Below are positions 21,018 to 29,871 of a stretch of 64,000 bases of DNA, piece after piece. The position numbers and the translations under genes were made by a program. The stretch is from Ascoidea asiatica (taxonomy: Eukaryota; Ascomycota; Saccharomycetes; Ascoideales; Ascoideaceae): the NCBI GenBank assembly GCA_001600695.1, contig BCKQ01000003.1, positions 310,001 through 374,000 of the forward strand, given 5' to 3'. Numbering within the stretch: position 1 is the first letter of the stretch; every line of letters begins with the position of its first letter. The notes under the pieces were generated by a model. That model had not been told where the DNA came from. It did not search any database and saw only the letters and a program-made list of their open reading frames with translations.

Positions 21018-22737
21018 TGTTTATTATTGGATATTTGATGTTTTAGTTTCAGTTTCAGTTTAATTTAATTGAGATTTCAAATTGATTCGATCTTAAAAAA
21101 TATAATAAAATGAAGTTTATAATTGGGCAATTGCCTTTATATCAATACTTAATTGAAAATGATAGATTTATTGAAATTTGTTGAAATAAAGATTTAGTTA
21201 CACAATAAAATATATTTACTAAAAAAATACGTAAAGTAACTATTTTGTTTGTTTTGAAAAATGAATTAAATTGAATCGAATTGAAAGAAATGAATTGAGT
21301 TTAAGCTGAATGGAATTGAAATGAATTGAATTGAAATGAGAGAAATAATAAATTGAAATATTTATTCTTTTCTTTTGATTATTATTATGATTGATGTTTA
21401 TTTACTAGATAGCTGAGAATTGAATAAATTTGTAGAACCTGAGCATTTCACCCAGATCAAAGTTCAGCATTGTTAATATTAGTTTATTATCCTGCTAGCT
21501 CTGCACAGTTAATTGTTTCACCTTTACACAACTGTTCACTGTTCACTGTTCACTCTTGTTATTTATTTATTACAAGCAGATTCTGGACAATTGTTAACTT
21601 AAACAGTCACGTGGCCAAATTATATCTTTGAAAGGGCCTGGTGCTGCACTAGCCACAAAATATTTATATCCGGAATCTGGAATATATATCCGCGGCTTAT
21701 TTTATTTCCTTGTGCCAGGATTTATTTCCAAACTGCATTTCTTTCCACTAGTAACAGCAGTAACAACTGTAATAACAAAATATAATCGATTGATAAAATA
21801 TATTTTTCAAGAAAGCTTTCTTACTTTCTTAATTAACTTCCTTAATTATCTCTATATTTAATTCGGATAAATATAAAATGTAGAACTTAAACAAAGCTTG
21901 ATTGTTTATTGATTAGAAAAAAGAAAAAGCTTGAATTCCATTGTAGAACTGAGATTTGAAATGTAACGTTGACGTTACGTATTATTTAAAATCGTTAGTA
22001 TGGAATAAATTTTGTTAATGTTACTTTTTGATTCTAGATTATTGATAATTAGTGTTCAAATTATTCATTAGTGTTCATTTGTATTCAATTTATTGTTTTG
22101 TAAGATAATCTAAACTTGAAAATTTAAAAATTTATCAATGAAATACTTCAACTTTACAAAAATTATATAGATTTAGAATATTACCTAGGTAATTAATGAT
22201 TTTAAACTAAAAATTATATATTAACGAAACATTATTAAGTATTCCATACCAACAAAAGAGTATTTTAATCAATTTTACAATCGATATATTTAAAAATAAC
22301 TGCTATTACCTTTGAATGGATTGAACAAAATTAAATTTCAGTACTTCTGAACATTTCCATTATTAATATTGGTCCCTTTAAAGGCAAATATGTAAATTTC
22401 TTTACTCAATTTCTTTTAATAATAGAAAAAAAAAATAGTAAACAAAATGAAGGCTTTAATGACATAAAAGAAAATAGATTATGTAATTATTTTTTTAACA
22501 AAAAATGTATATATCGGAACAAAATTCACCATATTTAACAATTAAGATTATTACTTTTTAATCGTCTTTATTTAATTTTTTCTTTCTTGAATTTTTTTTA
22601 ATTTTTTTTTGAAATTCATTGCTAAATTTATTATTAAATTTATTTGAAAAACTCACATTCATTTATTCAGATTCACATTCATTAATAAAAAAAACACATT
22701 CGTTTATAAAAGTTCTATTAAATTTTACTATATAAAA
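21018..22737. promoter_or_regulatory. Divergent intergenic region ERD2 / secreted-protein gene
   Basis: 1.7 kb without a credible gene. Near ERD2 are GAATTGAAATGAATTGAATT-type repeats (about 21270-21350). A moderately GC-richer block (21420-21760) holds a run of GTTCACT units (21532-21554) and CACGTG (21608-21613). A perfect palindrome GTAACGT-TG-ACGTTAC lies at 21963-21978. The last 700 bp before the secreted-protein gene are AT-rich, with TTCATTTATTCAGATTCACA-type repeats. Confidence 0.55.
21963..21978. promoter_or_regulatory. Palindrome with CRE-like TGACGT core
   Basis: Arms GTAACGT and ACGTTAC separated by TG. The right half reads TGACGTTA, close to the ATF/CREB-type site bound by Sko1- or Aca1-class bZIP factors. 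It lies about 760 bp upstream of the secreted-protein gene and about 950 bp upstream of ERD2. Confidence 0.4.
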
Positions 22738-23253
22738 ATGAATTCAAAATTATTTACATTATTATTAGCTACAATAGCTTCAACAGTTACTGCAACAAAA
22801 TATTATGTTGATTTAGTTATCGAAGCAACCGATTATACTGATATTAATAGATATGGAATTGAAGCAATTAAAGAAGGTTCTGATAACCATTATTTTTTTA
22901 TTCAAAATGCAAATTCAAGTGAAACAACAGAAACTCTTGATTACGATGAAAAAAAAGGTACGATTTTCACAAATAGTCTTTATGGTTCTGATGAACCTGC
23001 TTATTTATCATTTACTGATGATGCAGATGAATCTTTATTACAATTAAGTACAACTAATTATGATGAATTTTGGTCATTTAATAAAAATGGATTTTTAATG
23101 AGAAATGGTACTTTAGAAACTTATTACGCTTGTAAAGATATTGATGATCCATATGGCTATTCAGATAGTAGATATGCTATTGTTTTAGAAGATGTAACTG
23201 GTGATTGTGAGCCTTTGAAAATTCAAAGATCTGTTGAGATTGTTATGGAATAA
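22738..23253 (+). CDS. Small secreted protein, function unknown
   Basis: I do not recognise the family. The 171-aa product starts with a classical signal peptide, MNSKLFTLLLATIASTVTA, with likely cleavage after A19. The mature part is acidic and Asp/Tyr-rich. It has two cysteines (in YYACKD and GDCEPL) that could form one disulphide, and two N-glycosylation sequons (NSS and NGT). The ending (xYYAC...RYAIV...GDCEPLKIQ) recalls the last Cys-containing region of some yeast cell-wall proteins. That is only a resemblance of layout. There is no GPI signal, since the C-terminus IQRSVEIVME is hydrophilic, and no Ser/Thr-rich stalk. Codon use is typical of the window. Three tRNA genes follow downstream. 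Confidence 0.75.
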   Translation: MNSKLFTLLLATIASTVTATKYYVDLVIEATDYTDINRYGIEAIKEGSDNHYFFIQNANSSETTETLDYDEKKGTIFTNSLYGSDEPAYLSFTDDADESLLQLSTTNYDEFWSFNKNGFLMRNGTLETYYACKDIDDPYGYSDSRYAIVLEDVTGDCEPLKIQRSVEIVME

Positions 23254-23585
23254 GTGCTATCGTTTGTTAGTTTAATTTTAAATTTTCAATTCTAATCTTT
23301 TTTTTTTATTCCTTTCCCTTTTTTTTTTTTTTTCTTAATCTTTGAATATACAATATGTATATTCTAGACATCATTAATAGCTCTTTTAGAAATTATATAC
23401 TAAATTTGTTTTCCTTGAGAAAATATTTCAAAGTACAAATATAAAAATCAACAGCCAAATTTTAAGTTTAGTTAACTTTTTATTTATTACCTTTTTGGAA
23501 ACTAAACCAAAACCTAAACTTTAAAATAATTTTTGAACTTTAGGCCTTTGACAAACAATCAATAAAAAAAAAAAACATCAAATTA
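23254..23585. other. Short intergenic region, secreted-protein gene to tRNA-Asp
   Basis: 332 bp of AT-rich DNA with poly-T and poly-A runs. Nothing else seen beyond the presumed 3' end of the upstream gene. Confidence 0.5.
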
Positions 23586-23657
23586 TCCGTGATAGTTTAG
23601 TGGCTAGAATTACCGCTTGTCGCGTGGTAGACCGGGGTTCAATTCCCCGTCGCGGAG
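23586..23657 (+). tRNA. tRNA-Asp (GTC), copy 1
   Basis: A 72-nt cloverleaf. The acceptor 5' TCCGTGA pairs with 3' TCGCGGA plus the discriminator G. The D arm carries TAGTTTAGTGGCTAGA, the anticodon loop reads TTGTCGC (anticodon GTC), and the T arm is GGGGTTCAATTCCCC. It has no intron. The sequence is nearly that of S. cerevisiae tRNA-Asp. Internal A and B boxes (GTTCAATTC) are present, and a T-run that would terminate Pol III follows within 15 nt. Confidence 0.97.
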
Positions 23658-23811
23658 TTTCTTTTTTTTGCATTGTTTTTCTTACTTTTTTTTACTTGAT
23701 TTTTTTTTATTTAAAGAAAAAAGTTTCTGGTTAAAACTTAAGCTCAATAAAACCTTTTCTACATTCCAATTCCGTATTTTTTGGAGTTTTTTTTAAAAAA
23801 AAGAACCAAAA

Positions 23812-23883
23812 TCCGTGATAGTTTAGTGGCTAGAATTACCGCTTGTCGCGTGGTAGACCGGGGTTCAATTCCCCGTCGCGGAG
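23812..23883 (+). tRNA. tRNA-Asp (GTC), copy 2
   Basis: Identical over all 72 nt to the copy 226 bp upstream, with the same anticodon GTC. Flanks differ apart from the T-run terminator, so the duplication covers little more than the tRNA itself. Confidence 0.97.
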
Positions 23884-24066
23884 TTCTTTTTTTTTTAGGG
23901 CCATGTTGTTTTTTTTTCTTCTTGAATTTGAACTTTTTCTCCCTATTTTTGGTCCCTTTTTTTCAAGAAAGATTTCATTTTATTTTAAAGTTAAACTTTA
24001 ACGGCTTTCGGAAAATCTAGAAATAGTTAAACCTAAAATATATTGAATTTTTCCCAACATAAAACA

Positions 24067-24137
24067 GCGTAAGTGGTTTAGTGGTAAAATTTAACGTTGC
24101 CATCGTTGGGCCCCCGGTTCAATTCTGGGCTTACGCA
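24067..24137 (+). tRNA. tRNA-Gly (GCC)
   Basis: A 71-nt cloverleaf. Acceptor GCGTAAG pairs with CTTACGC, then discriminator A. The anticodon loop TTGCCAT gives GCC. The T arm is CCCGG-TTCAATT-CTGGG with one G-U pair. It is close to S. cerevisiae tRNA-Gly(GCC), and a T-rich terminator follows. Confidence 0.96.
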
Positions 24138-25015
24138 TTTTAATATTTTTTTTTACATTTCAAATGTAGTCAGCTGACCCTATAAGCTCACGTGACATTT
24201 TAAAAGCTTTTGCTTGTATCTGAAGTTTAGTGCATGGAACACAAAACCTTATTCCAATTCCGGTTTTTGATCTTGCTCTGCGTTACGCAATCCGAGCGGC
24301 TGCCTTTTATCCCGTGACTTACTTTAGTTTGCTCAGACGAGTGAGGAATTGTGTTTTGATCAGAGAAAGCGCTTAACTGCCCACTTAAAAGTAATGTAAG
24401 AGCTTAACTATGAATGCGCTTGGATATCAATTTCAATTTCAATTTCAATCTCAGTTTCAGTGCCTGAGAATACAAAAAAAAAAAAAAAAAAGGTCAAAAA
24501 TCTAAGAAAGATCAAAGATGAGAGATCAGCAAAATAGAAGTTTAATCAACTGAAATTGAATAGTTCAAATAATAATTTGAATTAAACTATCATCAAATTT
24601 AAAACAATAAAAGAAAGGATATTGGTGAACAGTATAACTGAGATTGAGATTATATTTAGATTCCAACTATTCAAATCTTCAAGATTCTTATCTTTTAAGT
24701 TGGATTACCTGAAATCAATTAGAATTAACTAAAATCAACTAAAAATCAACTAAAATAAATTAGATTATTTAAAATTATTTAGAATTTCATCCTATTTCAT
24801 ATTATTCAAGTCATTTTTATAAACTCGAGTTTCAATAAATACTGAGTTTATCCCCTTTATTTAATTCTTAACTCATTACTTATTATAACTATATTAAATA
24901 TTCAAATTATATATATAATATACTGTATATATAAAATAGATATATAAAATAGATATATAAAATAGATATATAAAAATAAACACTGAACATACTTTCATTC
25001 AATAAATTATTCAAT
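24138..25015. promoter_or_regulatory. Intergenic region upstream of SPO7
   Basis: About 880 bp. A GC-richer block (24170-24420) carries CACGTGAC (24189-24196). It is followed by CAATTT repeats near 24428-24460, a poly-A run at about 24472-24491, and an AT-rich leader with ATAGATATATAAA repeats (24935-24975). No gene seen. Confidence 0.5.
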
Positions 25016-26566
25016 ATGGATTCTTCTTTTCAATCAAATTCAAATGATTTATTGAATGATGATTTAACTCCAATTACTTCAAATGATTCAAATAATAATA
25101 ATAGTTTATATAATGTTAATGATTTTGCTATAATATCTGATTCTGATGCAAACTCAATCTTATCTCAAAATCTTAATTCAAATAATAAATATAATAAAAA
25201 GAATAAAAATAAATCAAATAGTTCAAGAAATAATAGATTTAATAATCATAATAATAATACAAATACTAATACAAACGTTAATACAAACGTTAATACTAAT
25301 ATTAATACTAATACAAATGCCAATACCAATACTAATACTAATATAAATAATATAAGAAACTCATTATCAAAATCAAGATCTCCTTCATTCTCAAATCATT
25401 CTTATAATAACTCATATAATGGTTCTTATAATAATTTCAATTCAAAAAAATCTTATATAAATCAATCTTATAATCAATTAATCTATTCAGATTCTTCTGA
25501 TACGAATAATTTCTCAGATTCTTCCACTTCAATATCAATATATAATAACATAAAAGATACTAATAATACTAGTACTACCCATCATTTCAAATCAAAAAGT
25601 GATAATATAAATCATAACAATACTCATAATATAAGCAATTCAAATTTTTTAAAAGAAAGAAGAAAGAGTAATTCTTCAATATCTTCTACAAAAAGAAGAC
25701 ATCCAGATTCAAAAAAATTCAAAATTTTCAGAAATTTGCTAATTTTTGAACAATCTTTTATAAATCAATATAATCAACAAAAATCTCTAAGAAAAAAATA
25801 TTCTTTGTTTTATTTAATATTGATAATCTCTTCAATTTTAACTTTTTATAAATTATTTTCAACTTCAAATAATAATATAATTTTGAATGATTCAAATTCA
25901 ATTCATTCAAATAATAATATCAATAATAATATCAATGATAATATCATAAAAAATATAAACTCAATAGTAGATTCCACTACTAATACAAACATAAATACCA
26001 ATATAAATTCGAATTTGAATTCAAATACAAATTCAAATTCAAATTTATTTAATTTATTCTTGAAATTTGTATTGATTTTTCAATTAATTACCATATTCTT
26101 ATTTCATATATCCGGTGAATATAAAAGATCAATAGTCTTACCAAAAAAATTCTTGCTTTATTCAAATAAATCTTTGCGACCATTAAATTTAAGATTAATA
26201 AAAATTCCAAAAAGTTTTTTAAATGATAGTTTAATTGATTTTTCTTTAAATTATATAATTAATTATATTTCAATTTTAATTATTTATTTAATTGAAAATT
26301 TGCTACCTTTCAAAAATTTTTTATTATTTAAATTAAATTTATTTTTTTTAAAAGATATTTTAGTTTTTTTCAAAAAAATTAATTTATCTTGTAATTCAAG
26401 AAAAAAATTTAAATTTGAAATTAAACTAATTTTATCTTCAAGAACTTTTTCAACTAATCTAAGAGAAGAATGGGAATTTTTTAGAAATGAATATATTGCA
26501 AGACAAATTATCAAAGATAAACAAAAAATTAATGAATTTACAGTTTTAAACCCATATGTTATATGA
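25016..26566 (+). CDS. SPO7: Spo7, regulatory subunit of the Nem1-Spo7 lipin phosphatase
   Basis: Spo7 binds Nem1 in the nuclear envelope/ER. The complex dephosphorylates the lipin Pah1, controlling phospholipid synthesis and nuclear shape. The conserved part begins near residue 240 with FKIFRNLLIFEQSFINQYNQQ. Next come TM1 (about 262-281), an Asn-rich lumenal loop, and TM2 (about 345-366). Then ISGEYKRSIVLPKKFLLYSNK and RPLNLRLIKIP, and finally LSSRTFSTNLREEWEFFRNE (about 472-491). These blocks match Spo7 in order. At 516 aa it is twice the S. cerevisiae length (259). The extra is an Asn/Ser-rich N-terminus with a Thr-Asn run (residues about 82-110) encoded by ACTAAT/ACAAAT DNA repeats. It converges on QRI7 with only 61 bp between stops. 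Confidence 0.9.
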   Translation: MDSSFQSNSNDLLNDDLTPITSNDSNNNNSLYNVNDFAIISDSDANSILSQNLNSNNKYNKKNKNKSNSSRNNRFNNHNNNTNTNTNVNTNVNTNINTNTNANTNTNTNINNIRNSLSKSRSPSFSNHSYNNSYNGSYNNFNSKKSYINQSYNQLIYSDSSDTNNFSDSSTSISIYNNIKDTNNTSTTHHFKSKSDNINHNNTHNISNSNFLKERRKSNSSISSTKRRHPDSKKFKIFRNLLIFEQSFINQYNQQKSLRKKYSLFYLILIISSILTFYKLFSTSNNNIILNDSNSIHSNNNINNNINDNIIKNINSIVDSTTNTNINTNINSNLNSNTNSNSNLFNLFLKFVLIFQLITIFLFHISGEYKRSIVLPKKFLLYSNKSLRPLNLRLIKIPKSFLNDSLIDFSLNYIINYISILIIYLIENLLPFKNFLLFKLNLFFLKDILVFFKKINLSCNSRKKFKFEIKLILSSRTFSTNLREEWEFFRNEYIARQIIKDKQKINEFTVLNPYVI

Positions 26567-26627
26567 TATATAAAACTTTTTAAAGTATATAGAATTAATG
26601 ATTCATAATTTAAATTATTTACAATAT

Positions 26628-27977
26628 TTACATGTATGTATATCCAAGATTCATTTCGTCTAATGGCCATTTTCTAATTGGTGATATATTATAATCACTT
26701 GGTAATTTAAATTTATTACTTTCCCATAACTCAATACCTGCCCATCCAATCATGATTGCATTATCTGTACATAAACTTGGTTCAGTAAAATGAAAGTTCT
26801 TTATAGAAATATTCTCTAAATTTTCACTATTATTATTATTTAAATTTTTTTTTGATTTTTTATTAATTTTTAAAAGTGGAATTGAATTTAATTTAGTTTT
26901 TAATAAATCTCTTAAATAGAAATTTGCTCCAACACCTCCAGAACAAACAAAATCGTTAACATGTTTTAATTTATCTCTATTTATATTTATCGTAACTGAA
27001 ATTCTTTCAATTATGTGTTGAAAAATTGATTGTTGAATTTCAAATGCAATTTTTCTTTTTATATCGTCTTCAGAAAATTCATTCAAATTCATTTTAATAC
27101 CATTTGTACAATCGATTTCAAATTTATTTGAATTTCTCTTGATTTCTAATTTCTTTAATGAATCAATTAATGAAGTTTCAAAAGAAGCAAAAGAAAAAGA
27201 AGTTGTATTTGTTCTACCTTTTTTATTTTGTAAGGGTATTGATAAATTTAATAAATTAATTGATTTTAATTCTTCAATTATTGGTTTTTCATTAATAAAA
27301 GATTCTAGTTCTTTACCTAACATTGTTCCTTTAATACCAATTTCTCTTGCACATTTATCTAAAGAATCGCCAACTGCAATATCTAAAGTATTTGCTAAAA
27401 TCTCATGATTTATTAAATCCTTAGATAAAACTAACATTGTATGACCTCCACTAACTAAAAGACTTAAAAATGGAAAATTTGGTGAAATTCCATTTGTTTT
27501 TAATCTTGAAATTAATAAATGCCCTAACATATGATGAACACCAATTAAAGGTTTATTCCAAGCTATTGATAAAGCTTTTGCAATTTCTAAACCTATAGTT
27601 AAAGAACCTGGCATTCCTGGACCTCTTGTTACACAAATTAAATCTGGATAATTTTCTGAATTTTTATTTAAATCATATTTTAAACATAATTTTGATACTA
27701 ATGGAGCAATATTTTGCTGATGATGATTATGAGCTTTTGTGGGTACAATCCCTCCATCAACTTTTGAATCTAAAGTAGCTTTTAATTGTTCAATTACTTT
27801 TGGCGGTTTTGATTTATCAAATCTATCGATTAGTGCAACACATGAATCATCACAAGATGATTCTATAGCTAAAACTTTATAATTTCTTTTAAAATAAAAT
27901 TGATTTTTACTCCATATTCTTGAGAATTTTTTAAATCCAATAAAAAAGCTTTCGCTTTCTTTACGAATATAATTCAT
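26628..27977 (-). CDS. QRI7: Mitochondrial tRNA t6A37 threonylcarbamoyltransferase
   Basis: TsaD/Kae1/Qri7 family; the mitochondrial member makes N6-threonylcarbamoyl-adenosine-37 on ANN-decoding mitochondrial tRNAs. After a basic, aromatic leader of about 33 residues that fits a mitochondrial presequence come VLAIESSCDDSCVALID (35-51), VTRGPGMPGSL (about 116-126), and the metal-binding GVHHMLGH (146-153, with H149 and H153 as ligands). Later blocks are LVSGGHTML, GVGANFYLRDLL and TDNAIMIGWAGIE, the Asp being the third metal ligand. Length is 449, against 407 in S. cerevisiae, the extra lying in an Asn/Lys-rich loop. Single-copy eukaryotic Kae1 lacks such a presequence, so Qri7 is the better call. 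Confidence 0.93.
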   Translation of the reverse strand: MNYIRKESESFFIGFKKFSRIWSKNQFYFKRNYKVLAIESSCDDSCVALIDRFDKSKPPKVIEQLKATLDSKVDGGIVPTKAHNHHQQNIAPLVSKLCLKYDLNKNSENYPDLICVTRGPGMPGSLTIGLEIAKALSIAWNKPLIGVHHMLGHLLISRLKTNGISPNFPFLSLLVSGGHTMLVLSKDLINHEILANTLDIAVGDSLDKCAREIGIKGTMLGKELESFINEKPIIEELKSINLLNLSIPLQNKKGRTNTTSFSFASFETSLIDSLKKLEIKRNSNKFEIDCTNGIKMNLNEFSEDDIKRKIAFEIQQSIFQHIIERISVTININRDKLKHVNDFVCSGGVGANFYLRDLLKTKLNSIPLLKINKKSKKNLNNNNSENLENISIKNFHFTEPSLCTDNAIMIGWAGIELWESNKFKLPSDYNISPIRKWPLDEMNLGYTYM

Positions 27978-28289
27978 TTACAAATCTGTTTTTGCTTATA
28001 ATTCTTTTCTTTTCATTTGCTTTCTTTAGAAAATAATAAGCATTTCAAATAGAATTCGATCAAAAAATCCTTTATTTTGAAATTATTTTTATTAAAATAT
28101 TTGGAAAATATTATCTCCGCTTTTAATTGAATATGGAAATACGAGTTGAAGGGATTATTTCCGCAATTTCATTGATCCCATGAAATTGGTCTCTAATAGA
28201 ATATCATAGAAAATGATGCTTAAATATTAATTTATTCAAATTTATACTGTATTTATTTATTTGTATATGAGATTTGATAATTATAAGGT
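27978..28289. promoter_or_regulatory. QRI7 promoter / PRE8 3' region
   Basis: 312 bp. It contains ATTGGTCTC at 28185-28193, about 210 bp upstream of QRI7, inside a slightly GC-richer patch (28130-28195). Nothing else recognised. Confidence 0.5.
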
Positions 28290-29191
28290 TCATAATTCAC
28301 TTAATCTATCATCTATTTCTTTTGAAGATAATTTTTTATATCTTGGCCCAGATACACCATCAGCACCTTTGAAACCTAAAGAATCTTGATCAGGATCACT
28401 GATTACAGCTATTTCAATTGTATTTCCATTCATTTCACCTTCAATAGTTTCTTTTAGAGTTAATAAAGCAATATGTATAGCATCTTCTATTTCTAATTCA
28501 TCATTATATCTTTTTTCTAAAAAAGTTTTAGCACTATTTGCATTTTTACCAATTGCAGTTGCTTTCCATGGGAAAAAAGAACCAGAAGGATCAACTTGAT
28601 ATAAATTAAAACCAGTTTTTTTAATATCATCAAGATCATTTGAATTTGAAGCATCATCATAACCTGCAACTAATAAAGAAACACCATATGGTCTAACACC
28701 ACCAGATTGAGTTGCTTCTTGCATCGTTTTTGCAATATCTGAAGTTAAAATTTTAACAGGAGGATATTGATTATAAATTCTTTTATAATTTGTATGAGCT
28801 AATTTTCTTGATTTATCAACTAAAATTCTAAAATCTGGAGACATTCCAGCATAAGTTACACCAATATCAGGAGTTAAAAGTTCAACTTTTGAAAATGAAT
28901 CTAATTTTATTAATGATGAAGTTGATTTTTTTTCAGTTGCTAAAACTACACCATTTGTAGCTTTAATTCCTAAGGCAATAACACCTTGTTTTACTGCATT
29001 TAAAGCATATTCAATTTGTACTAATTTTCCACTAAATAGGAAATCAAAAGGGAATTAAATAAAATGAATGATTAAGTAATGTTAGAAAAACAGTAATTTA
29101 ACAAAAATAAAGAAACCAACCAAATAAGATGAAAAATTGAAACATACCTTGGAGAAAATGTTGTCAACGAAAACGAATAACGATCAGCCAT
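28290..29191 (-). CDS. PRE8: 20S proteasome alpha-2 subunit, complement(join(28290..29031,29148..29191))
   Basis: Alpha-ring subunit of the 20S core. Exon 1 (29191-29148) encodes [14 protein letters not shown] plus two bases of a Ser codon. Exon 2 continues [16 protein letters not shown], giving the invariant alpha-subunit N-terminus [20 protein letters not shown]. Then follow TEKKSTSSLI, ELLTPDIGVTYAGMSPDFR, TMQEATQSGGVRPYGVSLL, YQVDPSGSFFPWKATAIGKN and a C-terminus like Pre8. The spliced length is 261 aa (250 in S. cerevisiae, which has no intron here). An exon-2-internal ATG at 28844 would give a truncated protein lacking the ring-forming N-terminus and is rejected as the start. It is divergent from MIP1, with a PACE-like element upstream. 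Confidence 0.95.
29032..29147 (-). other. Spliceosomal intron in PRE8
   Basis: 116 nt on the minus strand. The donor GTATGT lies at 29147-29142, a TCTAAC branch-like word at 29086-29081, and the acceptor TATTTAG ends at 29032. Its removal joins the alpha-subunit signature exactly. Confidence 0.92.
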
Positions 29192-29871
29192 TGTATAATA
29201 GTAGTAATATGATTTGGTAATTTAATTGATCCTATAGCTTCTGTTGGATTAGATGAAGCTGCTCTTGATTCTGATTCAGAAGTGTTTCTTTTACTTTCTT
29301 CACTTCCAACTGCAACTGCAACTGCAACTTCGTTCTTGCCACTATTCTTTCGGAGTGCTGATTTCGCAGTGCTGATTATTGATAATACTATCATATTTTA
29401 TCACGTGCACTACTCCCGTTGGATTGGCGTTCGTCGGGAAAAGCACAAAGCAAAAATACTTCAAAACCACCGAAAAAAGGCTAAAAAAAGACCAAAAAGA
29501 CCAAAAAGATAAAAACATTAAAAAAATAACAAAAAATTAGAAAAACCTAAAACATTTTATACAAAATAATGATGAGAAGAAGAAGATTATCAGTACTTCA
29601 AACTCGTAATCAAATAAAAATAATAATCTAACCTGATTTATCATCCTATTGATATTCCATTATCAATTTAAGTTATTCAAAGTAGCCTACTTAATTTTAT
29701 TGGAGTTAAATGTTCTTACAAGGATTAAAAATCAAAGATAAATTAAACAACTATATATTAATTAGACTCAGATAACCAATTATATAAAAGCTAGTGATTA
29801 TTGCTTCAAATACTATAAGCATTATCCTTAATAATAATCATTTTAATAAATATATTTTATAGTTTATCAAG
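29192..29871. promoter_or_regulatory. Divergent promoter PRE8/MIP1
   Basis: 680 bp. The PRE8-proximal half (29220-29440) is GC-richer, with a TGCAAC hexamer run (about 29308-29330), the PACE-like site, and CACGTG (29402-29407). The MIP1-proximal half is AT-rich. Frames here read through the repeats and are not credible. Confidence 0.55.
29336..29343 (+). promoter_or_regulatory. PACE/Rpn4-like element upstream of PRE8
   Basis: TTGCCACT on the plus strand, about 145 bp upstream of the PRE8 ATG (gene on the minus strand, where it reads AGTGGCAA). It is identical to the site 119 bp upstream of PRE7. Confidence 0.6.

Noticed and set aside
23781-24020. 79-codon plus-strand frame
   Set aside because: It translates straight through the second tRNA-Asp gene.
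24005-24196. Possible point centromere: TTTCGGAAA (CDEIII-like) and CACGTGAC (CDEI-like) about 175 bp apart
   Set aside because: The space between, which should be AT-rich CDEII, contains the tRNA-Gly gene, and the rest of CDEIII does not match.
24298-24316. GCCTTTTAT resembling U5 snRNA loop I
   Set aside because: No closing stem around the loop and no Sm site downstream.
28290-28844. PRE8 as an intronless 184-aa protein
   Set aside because: It would lack the conserved alpha-subunit N-terminus, which is present upstream in the same frame and in a spliced first exon.
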